Made by a program: the position numbers and the translations under genes. Source: Psychrobacter arenosus (lineage in GTDB: Bacteria > Pseudomonadota > Gammaproteobacteria > Pseudomonadales > Moraxellaceae). Taken from it: a DNA stretch of 64,000 nucleotides. The stretch lies in assembly GCF_904848165.1 (NCBI RefSeq), contig NZ_LR884459.1:3162001-3226000 (forward strand), given 5' to 3'. The notes under the pieces were generated by a model. That model ran no database searches, was not told where the DNA came from, and saw nothing but the letters and a program-made list of their open reading frames with translations. This document shows positions 9,437 through 18,028 of the stretch, in pieces. Every line of letters begins with the position of its first letter. Position 1 is the stretch's first letter.

Positions 9437-12055
9437 TTAGCTTCTTAAAGCTTTTTTTGACTTAGTTGCATCGATAGCGACTTTAGCAGGCTTCAGCGGT
9501 TGTGGCATGGCTACCAAAGCTACTTTGAGCACTTCGTCGATAGTGGCTACCGGCTGAATTGTGAGACCGGCTTTGACGTTATCTGGAATCTCTTCCAAAT
9601 CACGCTCGTTCGACTCTGGAATCAAGACATGCTTGATACCACCACGATGCGCCGCTAGCAGCTTCTCTTTTAAGCCACCGATACGTAAGACCTTACCACG
9701 GAGCGTTACTTCACCAGTCATAGCGATATCAGAACGAATTGCGATGCCCGTCATAGCTGAAACTAAGGCTGTGGTCAATGCAATACCGGCAGATGGTCCA
9801 TCTTTTGGCGTCGCGCCTTCTGGCATATGTACGTGAATATCGGTAGTCTTGAAGGTCTCGTAATCGATACCAAACTGCTCGCCACGCGCCCGAACCACGC
9901 TCATAGCAGCTCGGATAGACTCTTTCATCACATCGCCCAATGACCCGGTGAAGACCAACTCGCCTTTACCCTTCATAGTGACCGCTTCGATAGTGAGCAG
10001 CTCACCACCCACGCTGGTCCAAGCTAGACCAGTGATACGACCAATCTCAGGCTCTTGCTCTGCTAGACCAAAGTCAAATTGATGCACGCCCAGATATTCT
10101 TGGATGTTATCTTCATTGACAGTGACCAGTTGACGCTCAGCTTTCTTCGGCGCGCGGACACCATGCGTTTCCACTGATTCGCGTACGACTTTACGGCAAA
10201 TCTTATTCACTTCACGCTCAAGGTTACGCACCCCCGCTTCACGAGTATAGCGCTGTACGATGCTATGCAAAGCTTCTGGAATAATTTCAATCTCGCCATC
10301 TTTTAGGCCATTTTGCTTGATAGCTTTTGGCACTAAGTATTTCTGCGCGATATTGACCTTTTCTTCCTCGGTGTAACCCGGTAAGCGAATCACTTCCATA
10401 CGGTCGAGCAGCGCTGGCGGGATATCCATGCTGTTGGCAGTACAGATAAACATCACTTGCGATAAGTCCAAGTCCATATCGAGGTAATGGTCGTTAAACT
10501 TATCATTCTGTGACGGATCTAAGACTTCTAGCAAGGCTGACGCCGGATCACCACGGAAGTCTTGCGCCATCTTATCGATTTCATCCAATAAGAAGAGTGG
10601 GTTTTTCACTTCCACTTTGGCTAAGGATTGCACGATTTTACCTGGCATAGCACCGATATAGGTACGGCGGTGACCACGAATCTCAGCTTCATCACGCACG
10701 CCGCCTAGCGCCATACGAATAAATTTACGACCCGTCGCTCGGGCAATGGATTCACCTAGCGAGGTTTTACCCACACCTGGAGGACCTACGAGGCATAGGA
10801 TAGGACCACGTAATTGCTTGACACGAGACTGTACGGCTAAGTATTCCAAGATGCGGTCTTTCACATCTTTTAGGCCGTAGTGGTCTTCGTCTAGGACGTT
10901 TTTGGCTTTATCTAAGTTGATAGAGACCTTGGTCGTGGCATTCCACGGCGTGTCTAAAATCCACTCGATATAGTTACGCACGACAGATGACTCACTAGAA
11001 GCCGGTGGCATCATTTTGAGCTTTTTAAATTCTTGCTCAGCTTTTTTGCGCACGTCTTCCGGTAAGTCGGCTTCTTTCAAACGCAACTCTAACTCACCGA
11101 TATCATCTTCTGCATCAAAGGCACCGTCGCTTAAATCCGACAGTTCATTTTTGATGGCTTTCATTTTTTCGTTCAAGAAATATTCGCGCTGGTTGCTTTC
11201 CATTTGGCGACGCACGGCTTCTTGAATATCTTGCTCGATGCTCTGTTCAGCGCTTTGCTTGATCAAATAATTGGTCAAAGCATTGATATGCGCTTTTAGG
11301 TCGTCATCTTCTAAGAACGACTGTTTGACATCGAGGTCCATAGAGACGCGAGTAGAGATGAAATACACCAACTCTAATAGGTCTTCGATACGTTCAGCGA
11401 CGCGGGTTAGCTCACGAGAGTTGCGCAGTCTAGCTTCCGCATAGGCTTCAAATAGACCGATAAGCGCTTTGCGAGTGTTGGCTTGCTGCTCTTCGTCCAT
11501 ATCTACGGCGATATCGACGCGAGTGAAATTGGCGGTAAGCAAGTGTTCATGGTCTTGTAACTCATCGACACGGGCACGGTATTGGCCTTCAATGAGCACT
11601 TTGATGCAATTGTCATCGCTGTCATGCGGCATAGTACTGACGATGCGGCAGACCGTACCATATTGATAAAGGTTATCTTGATCAATATCTTCGGTTAGCG
11701 AATCTTTTTGTGCTACTACTAACACTTGATTGTCATATTCAGCTTGCGCAAGCTCTACGGCTTTCACCGAAGGGGCACGACCGACAAATAAGGCAATCTG
11801 CATGTGCGGATAAACTACCACATCGCGTAGGGCGAGTAGGGGCAGGTGCGAGTGCTCAGGCAGACCATCGTTATTTTGCTCGTCTTCGTCAGTCTCGTCT
11901 GTTGCGTCCATTGAGTTTGGATTATCCGACAGCTCGCTAGCGTCTAAAGTTTCAGCGGCATCGTTGTCTATAGCGTTATCTACGCCGCTATCTACAGTCT
12001 CTGCTTCGTCATTACTATTTATGTTGCTATCGTAATCTAGGTTTTTATCAGTCAT
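9437..12055 (-). CDS. lon: ATP-dependent Lon protease
   Basis: An 872-residue Lon (LonA) protease that degrades misfolded and regulatory proteins. The order is: acidic N-terminal extension (about 1-70), Lon substrate-binding domain from LPLLALRDVVVYPHM, a coiled-coil region, AAA+ module with Walker A GPPGVGKTS (Gly424, Lys430) and Walker B LFLLDEIDKM, and a C-terminal peptidase domain with catalytic Ser755 in DGPSAGIAL and the Lys in GGLKEKLLAA. E. coli Lon is 784 residues with the serine at 679, so almost all the extra length is N-terminal. The ATG at 12055 has AGGA 8 bases upstream. No sigma-32 type promoter was found by eye. Confidence 0.96.
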   Translation of the reverse strand: MTDKNLDYDSNINSNDEAETVDSGVDNAIDNDAAETLDASELSDNPNSMDATDETDEDEQNNDGLPEHSHLPLLALRDVVVYPHMQIALFVGRAPSVKAVELAQAEYDNQVLVVAQKDSLTEDIDQDNLYQYGTVCRIVSTMPHDSDDNCIKVLIEGQYRARVDELQDHEHLLTANFTRVDIAVDMDEEQQANTRKALIGLFEAYAEARLRNSRELTRVAERIEDLLELVYFISTRVSMDLDVKQSFLEDDDLKAHINALTNYLIKQSAEQSIEQDIQEAVRRQMESNQREYFLNEKMKAIKNELSDLSDGAFDAEDDIGELELRLKEADLPEDVRKKAEQEFKKLKMMPPASSESSVVRNYIEWILDTPWNATTKVSINLDKAKNVLDEDHYGLKDVKDRILEYLAVQSRVKQLRGPILCLVGPPGVGKTSLGESIARATGRKFIRMALGGVRDEAEIRGHRRTYIGAMPGKIVQSLAKVEVKNPLFLLDEIDKMAQDFRGDPASALLEVLDPSQNDKFNDHYLDMDLDLSQVMFICTANSMDIPPALLDRMEVIRLPGYTEEEKVNIAQKYLVPKAIKQNGLKDGEIEIIPEALHSIVQRYTREAGVRNLEREVNKICRKVVRESVETHGVRAPKKAERQLVTVNEDNIQEYLGVHQFDFGLAEQEPEIGRITGLAWTSVGGELLTIEAVTMKGKGELVFTGSLGDVMKESIRAAMSVVRARGEQFGIDYETFKTTDIHVHMPEGATPKDGPSAGIALTTALVSAMTGIAIRSDIAMTGEVTLRGKVLRIGGLKEKLLAAHRGGIKHVLIPESNERDLEEIPDNVKAGLTIQPVATIDEVLKVALVAMPQPLKPAKVAIDATKSKKALRS

Positions 12056-12522
12056 ATATCTAATCCTATCGCAGAGTGCGCCTGGGCGCAGCTGGCTTGA
12101 AGTATGGATGATTCTTTATAAAAGGTTATTCTTTAAAGGTTATCAATGTACAGAGTAATCAATGTGGAGGTCATTAAGGCTAGGGGTTATAGTAATAAAA
12201 TTGCGCTTACCCTAGTAAATGGTGGTTTAGAATAAAATTGCAAGCTTATAGACTAATCAGATAACGATAAGTTATGACACTTTTTCTCTTAGCAGGGGCA
12301 GTTAACCCTGAGTTTAGGGGGCAAATGGCGAGTTAAATAGGGGATAAACAGGAGGAAGAAATTGCTATAAATGCCTTAATCAACCTTATCTGCTATACGC
12401 TTAAGTATGCCAGTGACAGATGGCGCTGAATAGAGGCGGTGAATCAGGTAGAATAGGCCGCTGTTTTTTTCTAAAATTTTTAATACGACACTATTTAATA
12501 CGATCTATAGGCACAGTTGATT
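12056..12522. other. Divergent intergenic region lon / antiporter
   Basis: 467 bp between lon (-) and the antiporter (+). It contains a perfect AGGAGG at 12350-12355 that is not followed by a usable ORF (only ATG-CCT-stop). No heat-shock promoter, long repeat or RNA gene was recognised. Confidence 0.4.
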
Positions 12523-13917
12523 ATGATGATAAATGCGGTACTGCTAGCGGTAGTCGTGATGCTAGGGCTTTCCTTGGCGCGCGTCCACGTAGTGTTAAGT
12601 TTGCTAATAGGTGCCATCGTAGGTGGTTTGGTCGCTGGACTGGGGGTTGATGCGACCTTAGCGGCTTTCCAAGAAGGGATTAAAAACGGGGCACAGATTG
12701 CCTTGTCTTATGCACTGCTAGGGGCCTTTGCGGTAGCTATTGCTCATTCAGGTCTGCCGCAATCCTTGGCAGGCTCGGTCATCAAACGCATTGATGCTGG
12801 CGGGACCAGCGGCATGATTAAGTATATGCTGTTTGCCGGTCTAGTCATGATGAGCTGCTTTAGCCAAAACTTAATTCCCATTCATATCGCCTTTATTCCT
12901 CTATTGGTACCGCCGCTGTTATTGGCTTTTAACCGGATGCACATTGATAGACGTCTGATCGCTTGTCTCATTACCTTTGGGCTAGTGACGACCTATATGT
13001 TTATCCCTTATGGATTCGGTGATATTTATCTCAATCAAATTATGCTGAAAAACGTCGGTGAAGCGGGTGTTGATATCAGTGATATCTCCGTGGTCAAAGC
13101 GATGGCTATTCCGGCATTGGGCATGTTGGTGGGTTTAATGACGGCGATATTTATCAGTTATCGCAAACCGCGTCAGTACCAGCAAGTCGCGATAGACCAA
13201 GCAGCGCATGACAGTGTTATAGAAACTGAGGTTGTAGAGAATGCGAGCGTAGAGGCAGGAGACGCATTAAGCAAAACAGCAGCGACTGCGCAAAAACAAA
13301 GTAAGATGAAAACTTTGGTGGCATTGGCAGCGATTGTCACCGCCTTCGTAGTGCAGCTTTATACCGACTCGCTATTGCTGGGTTCGATGTTTGGCTTTGG
13401 CGTATTCATGGCGACTGGGGTGGTGAAATGGCGTGAGGCGGATACGGTCTTTAACGATGGCATTAAGCTGATGGCGATGATTGGCTTTATTATGATTACT
13501 GCACAAGGTTTTGCGGAAGTAATGAAAGCGACCGAGCAGATTCAACCACTCGTGGATGGTGCTACTTCATTGTTTGCAGGCAATAAAGCTATTGCTGCCT
13601 TTATCATGCTATTGCTAGGCTTAATCGTGACGATGGGTATTGGTTCATCGTTCTCTACTATTCCTATTTTGGCCGCGATTTACGTGCCGTTATGTCTATC
13701 ACTAGGGTTTTCACCGTTAGCAACAGTAGCTATTGTTGGTACGGCTGGCGCGTTGGGGGATGCCGGTTCGCCAGCGTCAGATTCGACCCTTGGGCCAACT
13801 TCTGGTCTAAACGTGGACGGTCAGCATGACCATATTAAGGACAGTGTGATTCCGACGTTTATCCATTACAACATTCCGTTATTGCTGTTTGGTTGGATTG
13901 CGGCGATGGTGCTTTAG
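12523..13917 (+). CDS. Na+/H+ antiporter family protein (YuiF-type)
   Basis: A 464-residue polytopic membrane protein with about eleven hydrophobic segments, divided by a polar linker near residues 215-260 (contains IETEVVENASVEAG). The N terminus (NAVLLAVVVMLGLSLARVHVV) and C-terminal GSPASDSTLGPTSGLNVDGQ...HDHIKDSVIPTF fit the NhaC-like YuiF antiporter family, which exchanges cations for protons; the substrate cannot be read from sequence. The ATG at 12523 is preferred to the in-frame TTG at 12517. A terminator follows about 145 bp downstream. Confidence 0.82.
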   Translation: MMINAVLLAVVVMLGLSLARVHVVLSLLIGAIVGGLVAGLGVDATLAAFQEGIKNGAQIALSYALLGAFAVAIAHSGLPQSLAGSVIKRIDAGGTSGMIKYMLFAGLVMMSCFSQNLIPIHIAFIPLLVPPLLLAFNRMHIDRRLIACLITFGLVTTYMFIPYGFGDIYLNQIMLKNVGEAGVDISDISVVKAMAIPALGMLVGLMTAIFISYRKPRQYQQVAIDQAAHDSVIETEVVENASVEAGDALSKTAATAQKQSKMKTLVALAAIVTAFVVQLYTDSLLLGSMFGFGVFMATGVVKWREADTVFNDGIKLMAMIGFIMITAQGFAEVMKATEQIQPLVDGATSLFAGNKAIAAFIMLLLGLIVTMGIGSSFSTIPILAAIYVPLCLSLGFSPLATVAIVGTAGALGDAGSPASDSTLGPTSGLNVDGQHDHIKDSVIPTFIHYNIPLLLFGWIAAMVL

Positions 13918-13979
13918 TAACTCAAGAAGCTATAGTTTCATAAGATAATTGTTGCTTTTAAGCCCCCTCCTTTTTAACT

Positions 13980-14037
13980 ACGCAAGCATAGCTCTTGTCT
14001 TGCGTCAGGACAAAGCAGTGCTTTGTTATTACCTGAC
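13980..14037. other. Structured intergenic palindromes
   Basis: Two adjoining inverted repeats: ACGCAAG/CTTGCGT and then GTCAGG-ACAAAGC ... GCTTTGT-(5 nt)-CCTGAC (14004-14037), whose inner arms leave a 3-base loop. They overlap, so the two folds are mutually exclusive. They sit between the antiporter stop and its terminator-like hairpin. Could be a REP-like element or mRNA 3' structure. Confidence 0.5.
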
Positions 14038-14060
14038 TCAGGGCCGGGGTGGATTTAACT

Positions 14061-14102
14061 AAAAAAGGTGAGGTAGTTATTAAACTGCCTCACCTTTTTT
14101 AA
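14061..14102. terminator. Bidirectional terminator
   Basis: A long stem, AAAAGGTGAGGTAGTT paired with AACTGCCTCACCTTTT (one G-U pair), A-run left and T-run right. Serves the antiporter (+) and the 76-residue gene (-). Confidence 0.88.
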
Positions 14103-14114
14103 TCGCACACACTA

Positions 14115-14345
14115 TTAATCCTCGGAATCAAAATCATTCAACTCATTAGCCAAACCGCTTAAAAAACTATCACTCTGGTCTAACAACGCCTGTAAGCGTT
14201 TAGTATTTACTAAGCTCGCCAATTCAGCCTCGGTAAAGCTCTGGTTTTCTATTAATGTCGCGGTCCTTGCCTCAGCAGTGACGTCTTCTAAACCCAGTAG
14301 GTGCTGATTTACCGCCTCAGATGCGGACTGATTGTCTTTACTCAT
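14115..14345 (-). CDS. Small acidic hypothetical protein, coupled to fau
   Basis: A 76-residue acidic protein with no cysteine or tryptophan. Its ATG overlaps the stop codon of the upstream cyclo-ligase gene by four bases (ATGA), so translation is probably coupled. The middle (EAELASLVNTKRLQALLDQ) looks helical and the end is acidic (NDFDSED). I do not recognise the family. The coupling and a shared terminator make it credible as a real gene. Confidence 0.6.
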   Translation of the reverse strand: MSKDNQSASEAVNQHLLGLEDVTAEARTATLIENQSFTEAELASLVNTKRLQALLDQSDSFLSGLANELNDFDSED

Positions 14346-15007
14346 TTAAACCACCTAATACCCGTGGGTGTAATCAGTGCATCCAAAGGTACATCCCAAG
14401 GTTGGTGGACGAGCTGCTCAACCACTTGGAAGTCATAACACCAGCCAATAATAAGTGTTCTTTTTCGACCAGTTCGTGTCAACTTGGCGAGCGTCGTATC
14501 GTAAAAGCCACCCCCCATACCCATACGGTTGCCATGCAAATCTGCTGCGACTAGGGGACAGAAGATAACGTCTAATTCATGCGCCCAAAGCAAGTAACGA
14601 TGTTGATAATGCAGCATTCCTAAGGCATGTTGACTGGTCGGCAAGGCGCTCAGTTGATGGCGATAAATCGGCGCAAAGCGCATGCGTTTGTCACTTTTAT
14701 CTAACGACCCCACCACCGGTAAATAGCCTAAGTAACCCAAACGTTGGCACCAGTCTAAAATGGGCTGCGTCGGCAATTCACCAAAGTCATCATAATAAAA
14801 GGCAACTCGCGCGTGTTTCGGCAACAAGCCATTGAGCTTATACAACTGACCACTAGCAAGAGTAGCCGCAAGTCGACGCTGCTGCTCGCTAAGTTGGCGG
14901 CGCTGGCGAGTAAACTGGCGGCGAGATGGATTGATAACCGCTTGATTCGATAGCTTATCCGACAGCGCTGAATCACGAGGATAACTATTAGTTATGGAGT
15001 TGTTCAT
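14342..15007 (-). CDS. fau: 5-formyltetrahydrofolate cyclo-ligase
   Basis: A 221-residue enzyme of the YgfA/Fau family, which converts 5-formyl-THF to 5,10-methenyl-THF using ATP. Recognisable features are the basic N-terminal helix with RRQLSEQQRRLA, ARVAFYYDDFGE, and the nucleotide/phosphate-binding GMGGGFYDTTLAKL. The first 30 residues are a poorly conserved extension. The ATG at 15007 has a weak AAGG upstream. In many gammaproteobacteria the 6S RNA gene precedes this gene; the 185 bp upstream here show no recognisable 6S fold. Confidence 0.88.
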   Translation of the reverse strand: MNNSITNSYPRDSALSDKLSNQAVINPSRRQFTRQRRQLSEQQRRLAATLASGQLYKLNGLLPKHARVAFYYDDFGELPTQPILDWCQRLGYLGYLPVVGSLDKSDKRMRFAPIYRHQLSALPTSQHALGMLHYQHRYLLWAHELDVIFCPLVAADLHGNRMGMGGGFYDTTLAKLTRTGRKRTLIIGWCYDFQVVEQLVHQPWDVPLDALITPTGIRWFK

Positions 15008-15192
15008 ATTGCCTTAGAATCCTGCACTGCTTAAGAGTAGAGATGCTTTTAGTCACGAAAATAACCTGACCCTGTAAGAAATTCATCATCAGTCATGCTA
15101 TCATAATCGGGTCAAAAATTCGCAGTAGGCGCCTCAATAACGTTTTTATTGCACACATATATTATTTATGGCCATTCATAACAGGAGACAGT

Positions 15193-16581
15193 ATGTCAAC
15201 CCGTACCGAAAAAGACACCATGGGCAATGTAGAAGTACCTTCAGAGGCCTATTGGGGCGCGCAAACGCAGCGTAGCCGTGAGAACTTCAAGATTGGTGGT
15301 GAGACTTTACCGCGCCCAATGATTGAAGCAATGGCGCTAGTCAAAAAAGCGGCAGCCATCACTAACGCCAGCCTAGGCCGTATCGAAGAAGCTCAGCGCG
15401 ACCTTATCGTGCAAGCGGCTGACGAAGTTATCAATGGTGGTCTTACCGACCAGTTCCCGCTAGTCGTATGGCAGACGGGTTCAGGCACGCAGTCGAACAT
15501 GAATATGAACGAAGTGTTGGCAAACCGTGCTAACGAAATCGCTGGTAATGAGCGTGGTAGCTATCAGCCTATCCACCCGAACGACCATGTCAACCATGCA
15601 CAATCAACTAACGACAGCTTCCCAACGGCTATCCGTGTGGCTGCTGCTCGTCAGATCAACAGCTTATTGATCCCTGCAGTTAAAGCCTTGCGCGATACTT
15701 TGGATCAAAAAGCTAAAGAATTCGACAGCATCGTAAAAATTGGCCGTACGCATTTACAAGACGCTACGCCTTTGACTTTAGGTCAAGAGTTTAGCGGTTA
15801 TGTTAGCCAACTAGACCATGCTTTAGTGCGTATCGATAATGCCTTACAAGGTTTGTATGAGTTGCCACTAGGCGGTACTGCGGTCGGTACTGGTCTAAAC
15901 GCCCACCCTGATTATGCTGTAAAAGCTGCTGAGCAATTGTCTGAGTTGTCAGGCCTACCATTTGTGACAGCACCGAATAAGTTTGAAGCTCTAGCGGCTC
16001 GTGATGCTGAAGTTTATGCTTCAGGCGCCTTAAAAACGCTAGCGGCTAGCTTAAATAAAATCGCTAACGATATCCGTTGGTTAGCTTCAGGTCCACGTTG
16101 TGGTCTGGGTGAGTTAGAGATTCCTGAAAATGAGCCAGGTTCTTCTATCATGCCAGGTAAAGTGAACCCAACTCAGTCTGAAGCAATGACTATGGTTGTG
16201 GCGCAGGTCATGGGTAACGATACTACTATCAGCCTAGCCGGTGCTTCAGGTAACTTTGAGCTAAACGTATTTAAGCCTGTAATCGCTTTCAACCTATTGC
16301 AATCTATCCAATTATTGGGTGATGCTTGCAACAGCTTTAACGATAACTGTGCGGTAGGTATCAAACCTGTTAAAGATAAAATCGATCATTTCTTACACAA
16401 CTCTTTGATGCTAGTAACTGCATTAAACCGTCATGTAGGCTATGAAAACGCTGCGAAAATCGCTAAGACGGCTTATAAAGAAAACAAAACTTTGAAGCAA
16501 GTTGCGGTCGAGCTAGATCTATTGACTGAAGCTCAGTTTGACGAGTGGGTAATCCCTGCTGATATGGTTCATCCTAAATAA
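15193..16581 (+). CDS. fumC: Fumarate hydratase class II
   Basis: A 462-residue iron-independent fumarase that interconverts fumarate and malate in the TCA cycle. Visible are the family signature [13 protein letters not shown], the substrate-binding [14 protein letters not shown] and [12 protein letters not shown], and [16 protein letters not shown]. Length matches E. coli FumC. An AGGAGA ribosome-binding site precedes the ATG and a strong terminator follows, so it appears to be monocistronic and divergent from fau. Confidence 0.97.
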   Translation: MSTRTEKDTMGNVEVPSEAYWGAQTQRSRENFKIGGETLPRPMIEAMALVKKAAAITNASLGRIEEAQRDLIVQAADEVINGGLTDQFPLVVWQTGSGTQSNMNMNEVLANRANEIAGNERGSYQPIHPNDHVNHAQSTNDSFPTAIRVAAARQINSLLIPAVKALRDTLDQKAKEFDSIVKIGRTHLQDATPLTLGQEFSGYVSQLDHALVRIDNALQGLYELPLGGTAVGTGLNAHPDYAVKAAEQLSELSGLPFVTAPNKFEALAARDAEVYASGALKTLAASLNKIANDIRWLASGPRCGLGELEIPENEPGSSIMPGKVNPTQSEAMTMVVAQVMGNDTTISLAGASGNFELNVFKPVIAFNLLQSIQLLGDACNSFNDNCAVGIKPVKDKIDHFLHNSLMLVTALNRHVGYENAAKIAKTAYKENKTLKQVAVELDLLTEAQFDEWVIPADMVHPK

Positions 16582-16639
16582 GACGATGATATTGGAAGGC
16601 TGGTTTTTTTAAATTGGTTTTCTGATTGTCCGAATTGAA

Positions 16640-16673
16640 AATGCCCCGCTATTTATTAGTGGGGCATTTTTTA
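16640..16673 (+). terminator. fumC terminator
   Basis: ATGCCCCGCT pairs with AGTGGGGCAT (one G-U pair) around a 7-base loop, followed by six T. Confidence 0.85.
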
Positions 16674-16719
16674 TGGGTGGCATGACTCACGGAATGTCTA
16701 TATCAACCAAATAGCTTTT

Positions 16720-17038
16720 GTAGGCTGGCGCTTTAGCCCAGCAGACTTATAAAAATAATAGAAAAGTAGCTTGGTTTATAACTCACGATATTCATATATT
16801 AAAAAAGATTAGCTCTCGTAGGGTGCTGTCCCCGCACCAATTAACATCGTAATTTAAACGATGCGCCGGGTTCACCCTATCGACCAAAATAACACCACGC
16901 GATATTTGTAGTTTATGTAGCGTGGGTCGTGACACATGGACTTCTTTCAGGACATAAAAAGCCAGTGGGTTAGCACCCACGCTACGTTTCTAACCTACAT
17001 TTCACCCAATAAAAAGCTGGGCAAAATGCCCAGCCTAC
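16720..17038. repeat. 319-bp element with inverted-repeat ends (MITE-like)
   Basis: The ends are 23-bp imperfect inverted repeats: GTAGGCTGGCGCTTTAGCCCAGC on the left (16720-16742) and, read on the other strand, the same sequence with four changes on the right (17016-17038). Each end is itself a hairpin. Inside are GGTGCGGGGACAGCACC near 16813-16834 (minus strand) and an 11-bp inverted repeat GTAGCGTGGGT/ACCCACGCTAC (16917-16927 and 16975-16985). It fills most of the fumC-mipA spacer and contains no convincing gene. It may be one non-autonomous element or several small interspersed repeats side by side. Confidence 0.55.
17010..17036 (-). terminator. Terminator of the MipA/OmpV gene, made by the repeat end
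   Basis: On the minus strand the right end of the repeat reads GCTGGGC-ATTTT-GCCCAGC followed by TTTTTA, a Rho-independent terminator placed 41 bp after the gene's stop. Confidence 0.7.
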
Positions 17039-17076
17039 GCTCAACGTTCAAGCGACTACTACTCTTTAAAACTAAC

Positions 17077-17877
17077 CTAAAATTTATATAACAACCCTAA
17101 AGTCGTTTTTGAATCAAAGTGATGGTCAGGTTTCACCATTGGACTTTCATATTGCTTGCTAGAGAGATGGTCAAAGGTTTGGCTGGCAAAGCCTGCCCAC
17201 TTATCGTTAAAATCATACATGCCACTGACGCTTACGTATGGGTTAAGGCTAGAGCCCGGTGAGTAGCTTGGCAAGCCCGTTCTAGCGGCTTCCTCATCAC
17301 TAATGCCATAGTAATATTCGTTATAATTACTATCATTCCACTCTACACCGATGCTCGGATAGACAGTCAGCTTATCATCAGTAAATTTGGCTAAATAGGT
17401 CAGTCTCGCCACACTACCATCACTGCGACCTGCAACATCGGTAGCAATTTGCGCTCGCAGCCCACCGATAGGGGTGCGTTGTAGATAGCTTAAGCCCGCC
17501 AATCCTGTCCATTTGCGTTCATCAAGACCCGCAAGTGCCCCTTCAGCGTCCTCTGGATTAAAGCTATTGCCAGCAACTTGCGCAAAAGCGTCCAATTGAT
17601 GCGTACCATCATTAAGAATATAAGCCCCAAAAGTGTTGCCACGAGCATAGACTTTATTATTATCATAAAACAGCCCTGGCAATACAGAAAAATCGCCACC
17701 ATCCGTATTATAAGGCGTTTTCTCATAACGGATATTAGCGCCCACACTGAACACAGCGTCAGGATCAGCTGGCAGGTTCTTAATTGGCGCGGCTTGCGCA
17801 GATAGTCCGGTCATAGAGAACAACAGACTACCTAATAGGGCAGTTGCTAAAGGCAAAGGGCGAAGTAAGGGAGTCAT
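17077..17877 (-). CDS. MipA/OmpV family outer-membrane protein
   Basis: A 266-residue protein with a Sec signal peptide (LFSMTGLSAQAA) and a mature beta-barrel of alternating strands ending in aromatic Phe (TTLGLLYKF). The pattern VGANIRYEKTPYNT...DFSVLPGLFYDNNKVYARG...FGAYI is that of the MipA/OmpV family, whose best-known member scaffolds MltA and PBP1B in murein synthesis; other members respond to osmotic or antibiotic stress. I use the ATG at 17877 rather than a TTG at 17910. No murein gene is adjacent. Confidence 0.82.
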   Translation of the reverse strand: MTPLLRPLPLATALLGSLLFSMTGLSAQAAPIKNLPADPDAVFSVGANIRYEKTPYNTDGGDFSVLPGLFYDNNKVYARGNTFGAYILNDGTHQLDAFAQVAGNSFNPEDAEGALAGLDERKWTGLAGLSYLQRTPIGGLRAQIATDVAGRSDGSVARLTYLAKFTDDKLTVYPSIGVEWNDSNYNEYYYGISDEEAARTGLPSYSPGSSLNPYVSVSGMYDFNDKWAGFASQTFDHLSSKQYESPMVKPDHHFDSKTTLGLLYKF

Positions 17878-17973
17878 TAGCAAATCTCGTGTATAAGGGA
17901 TAGGGGTCAAGTCATTGGAATTGATGACTGTGGTTAGCGAAGGTTGTTCTAAGCAAAAACTATTTTTAACAAA

Positions 17974-18028
17974 GATATTTTAAATAAGGCATTTTAAATA
18001 GGGAACTTTAAACAAGAGCATTTTAAGC
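17974..18028. repeat. Degenerate ~15-bp tandem repeat across the rhomboid stop codon
   Basis: About four degenerate copies of a unit like GCATTTTAAATAAGG. The last copy contains the stop codon of the rhomboid gene (18023-18025). Confidence 0.5.

Noticed and set aside
12350-12355. Perfect AGGAGG upstream of the antiporter gene
   Set aside because: Not followed by an ORF (ATG-CCT-stop), and too far from the ATG at 12523 to serve it.
15008-15192. Possible 6S RNA upstream of fau
   Set aside because: This is its usual place in gammaproteobacteria, but the 185 bp show no long closing stem or central bubble that I can recognise.
16792-16980. 62-codon ORF in the fumC-mipA spacer
   Set aside because: It is a translation of the repeat element; no ribosome-binding site, and its motifs (VNPAHRLN, WCGDST) come from the inverted repeats.
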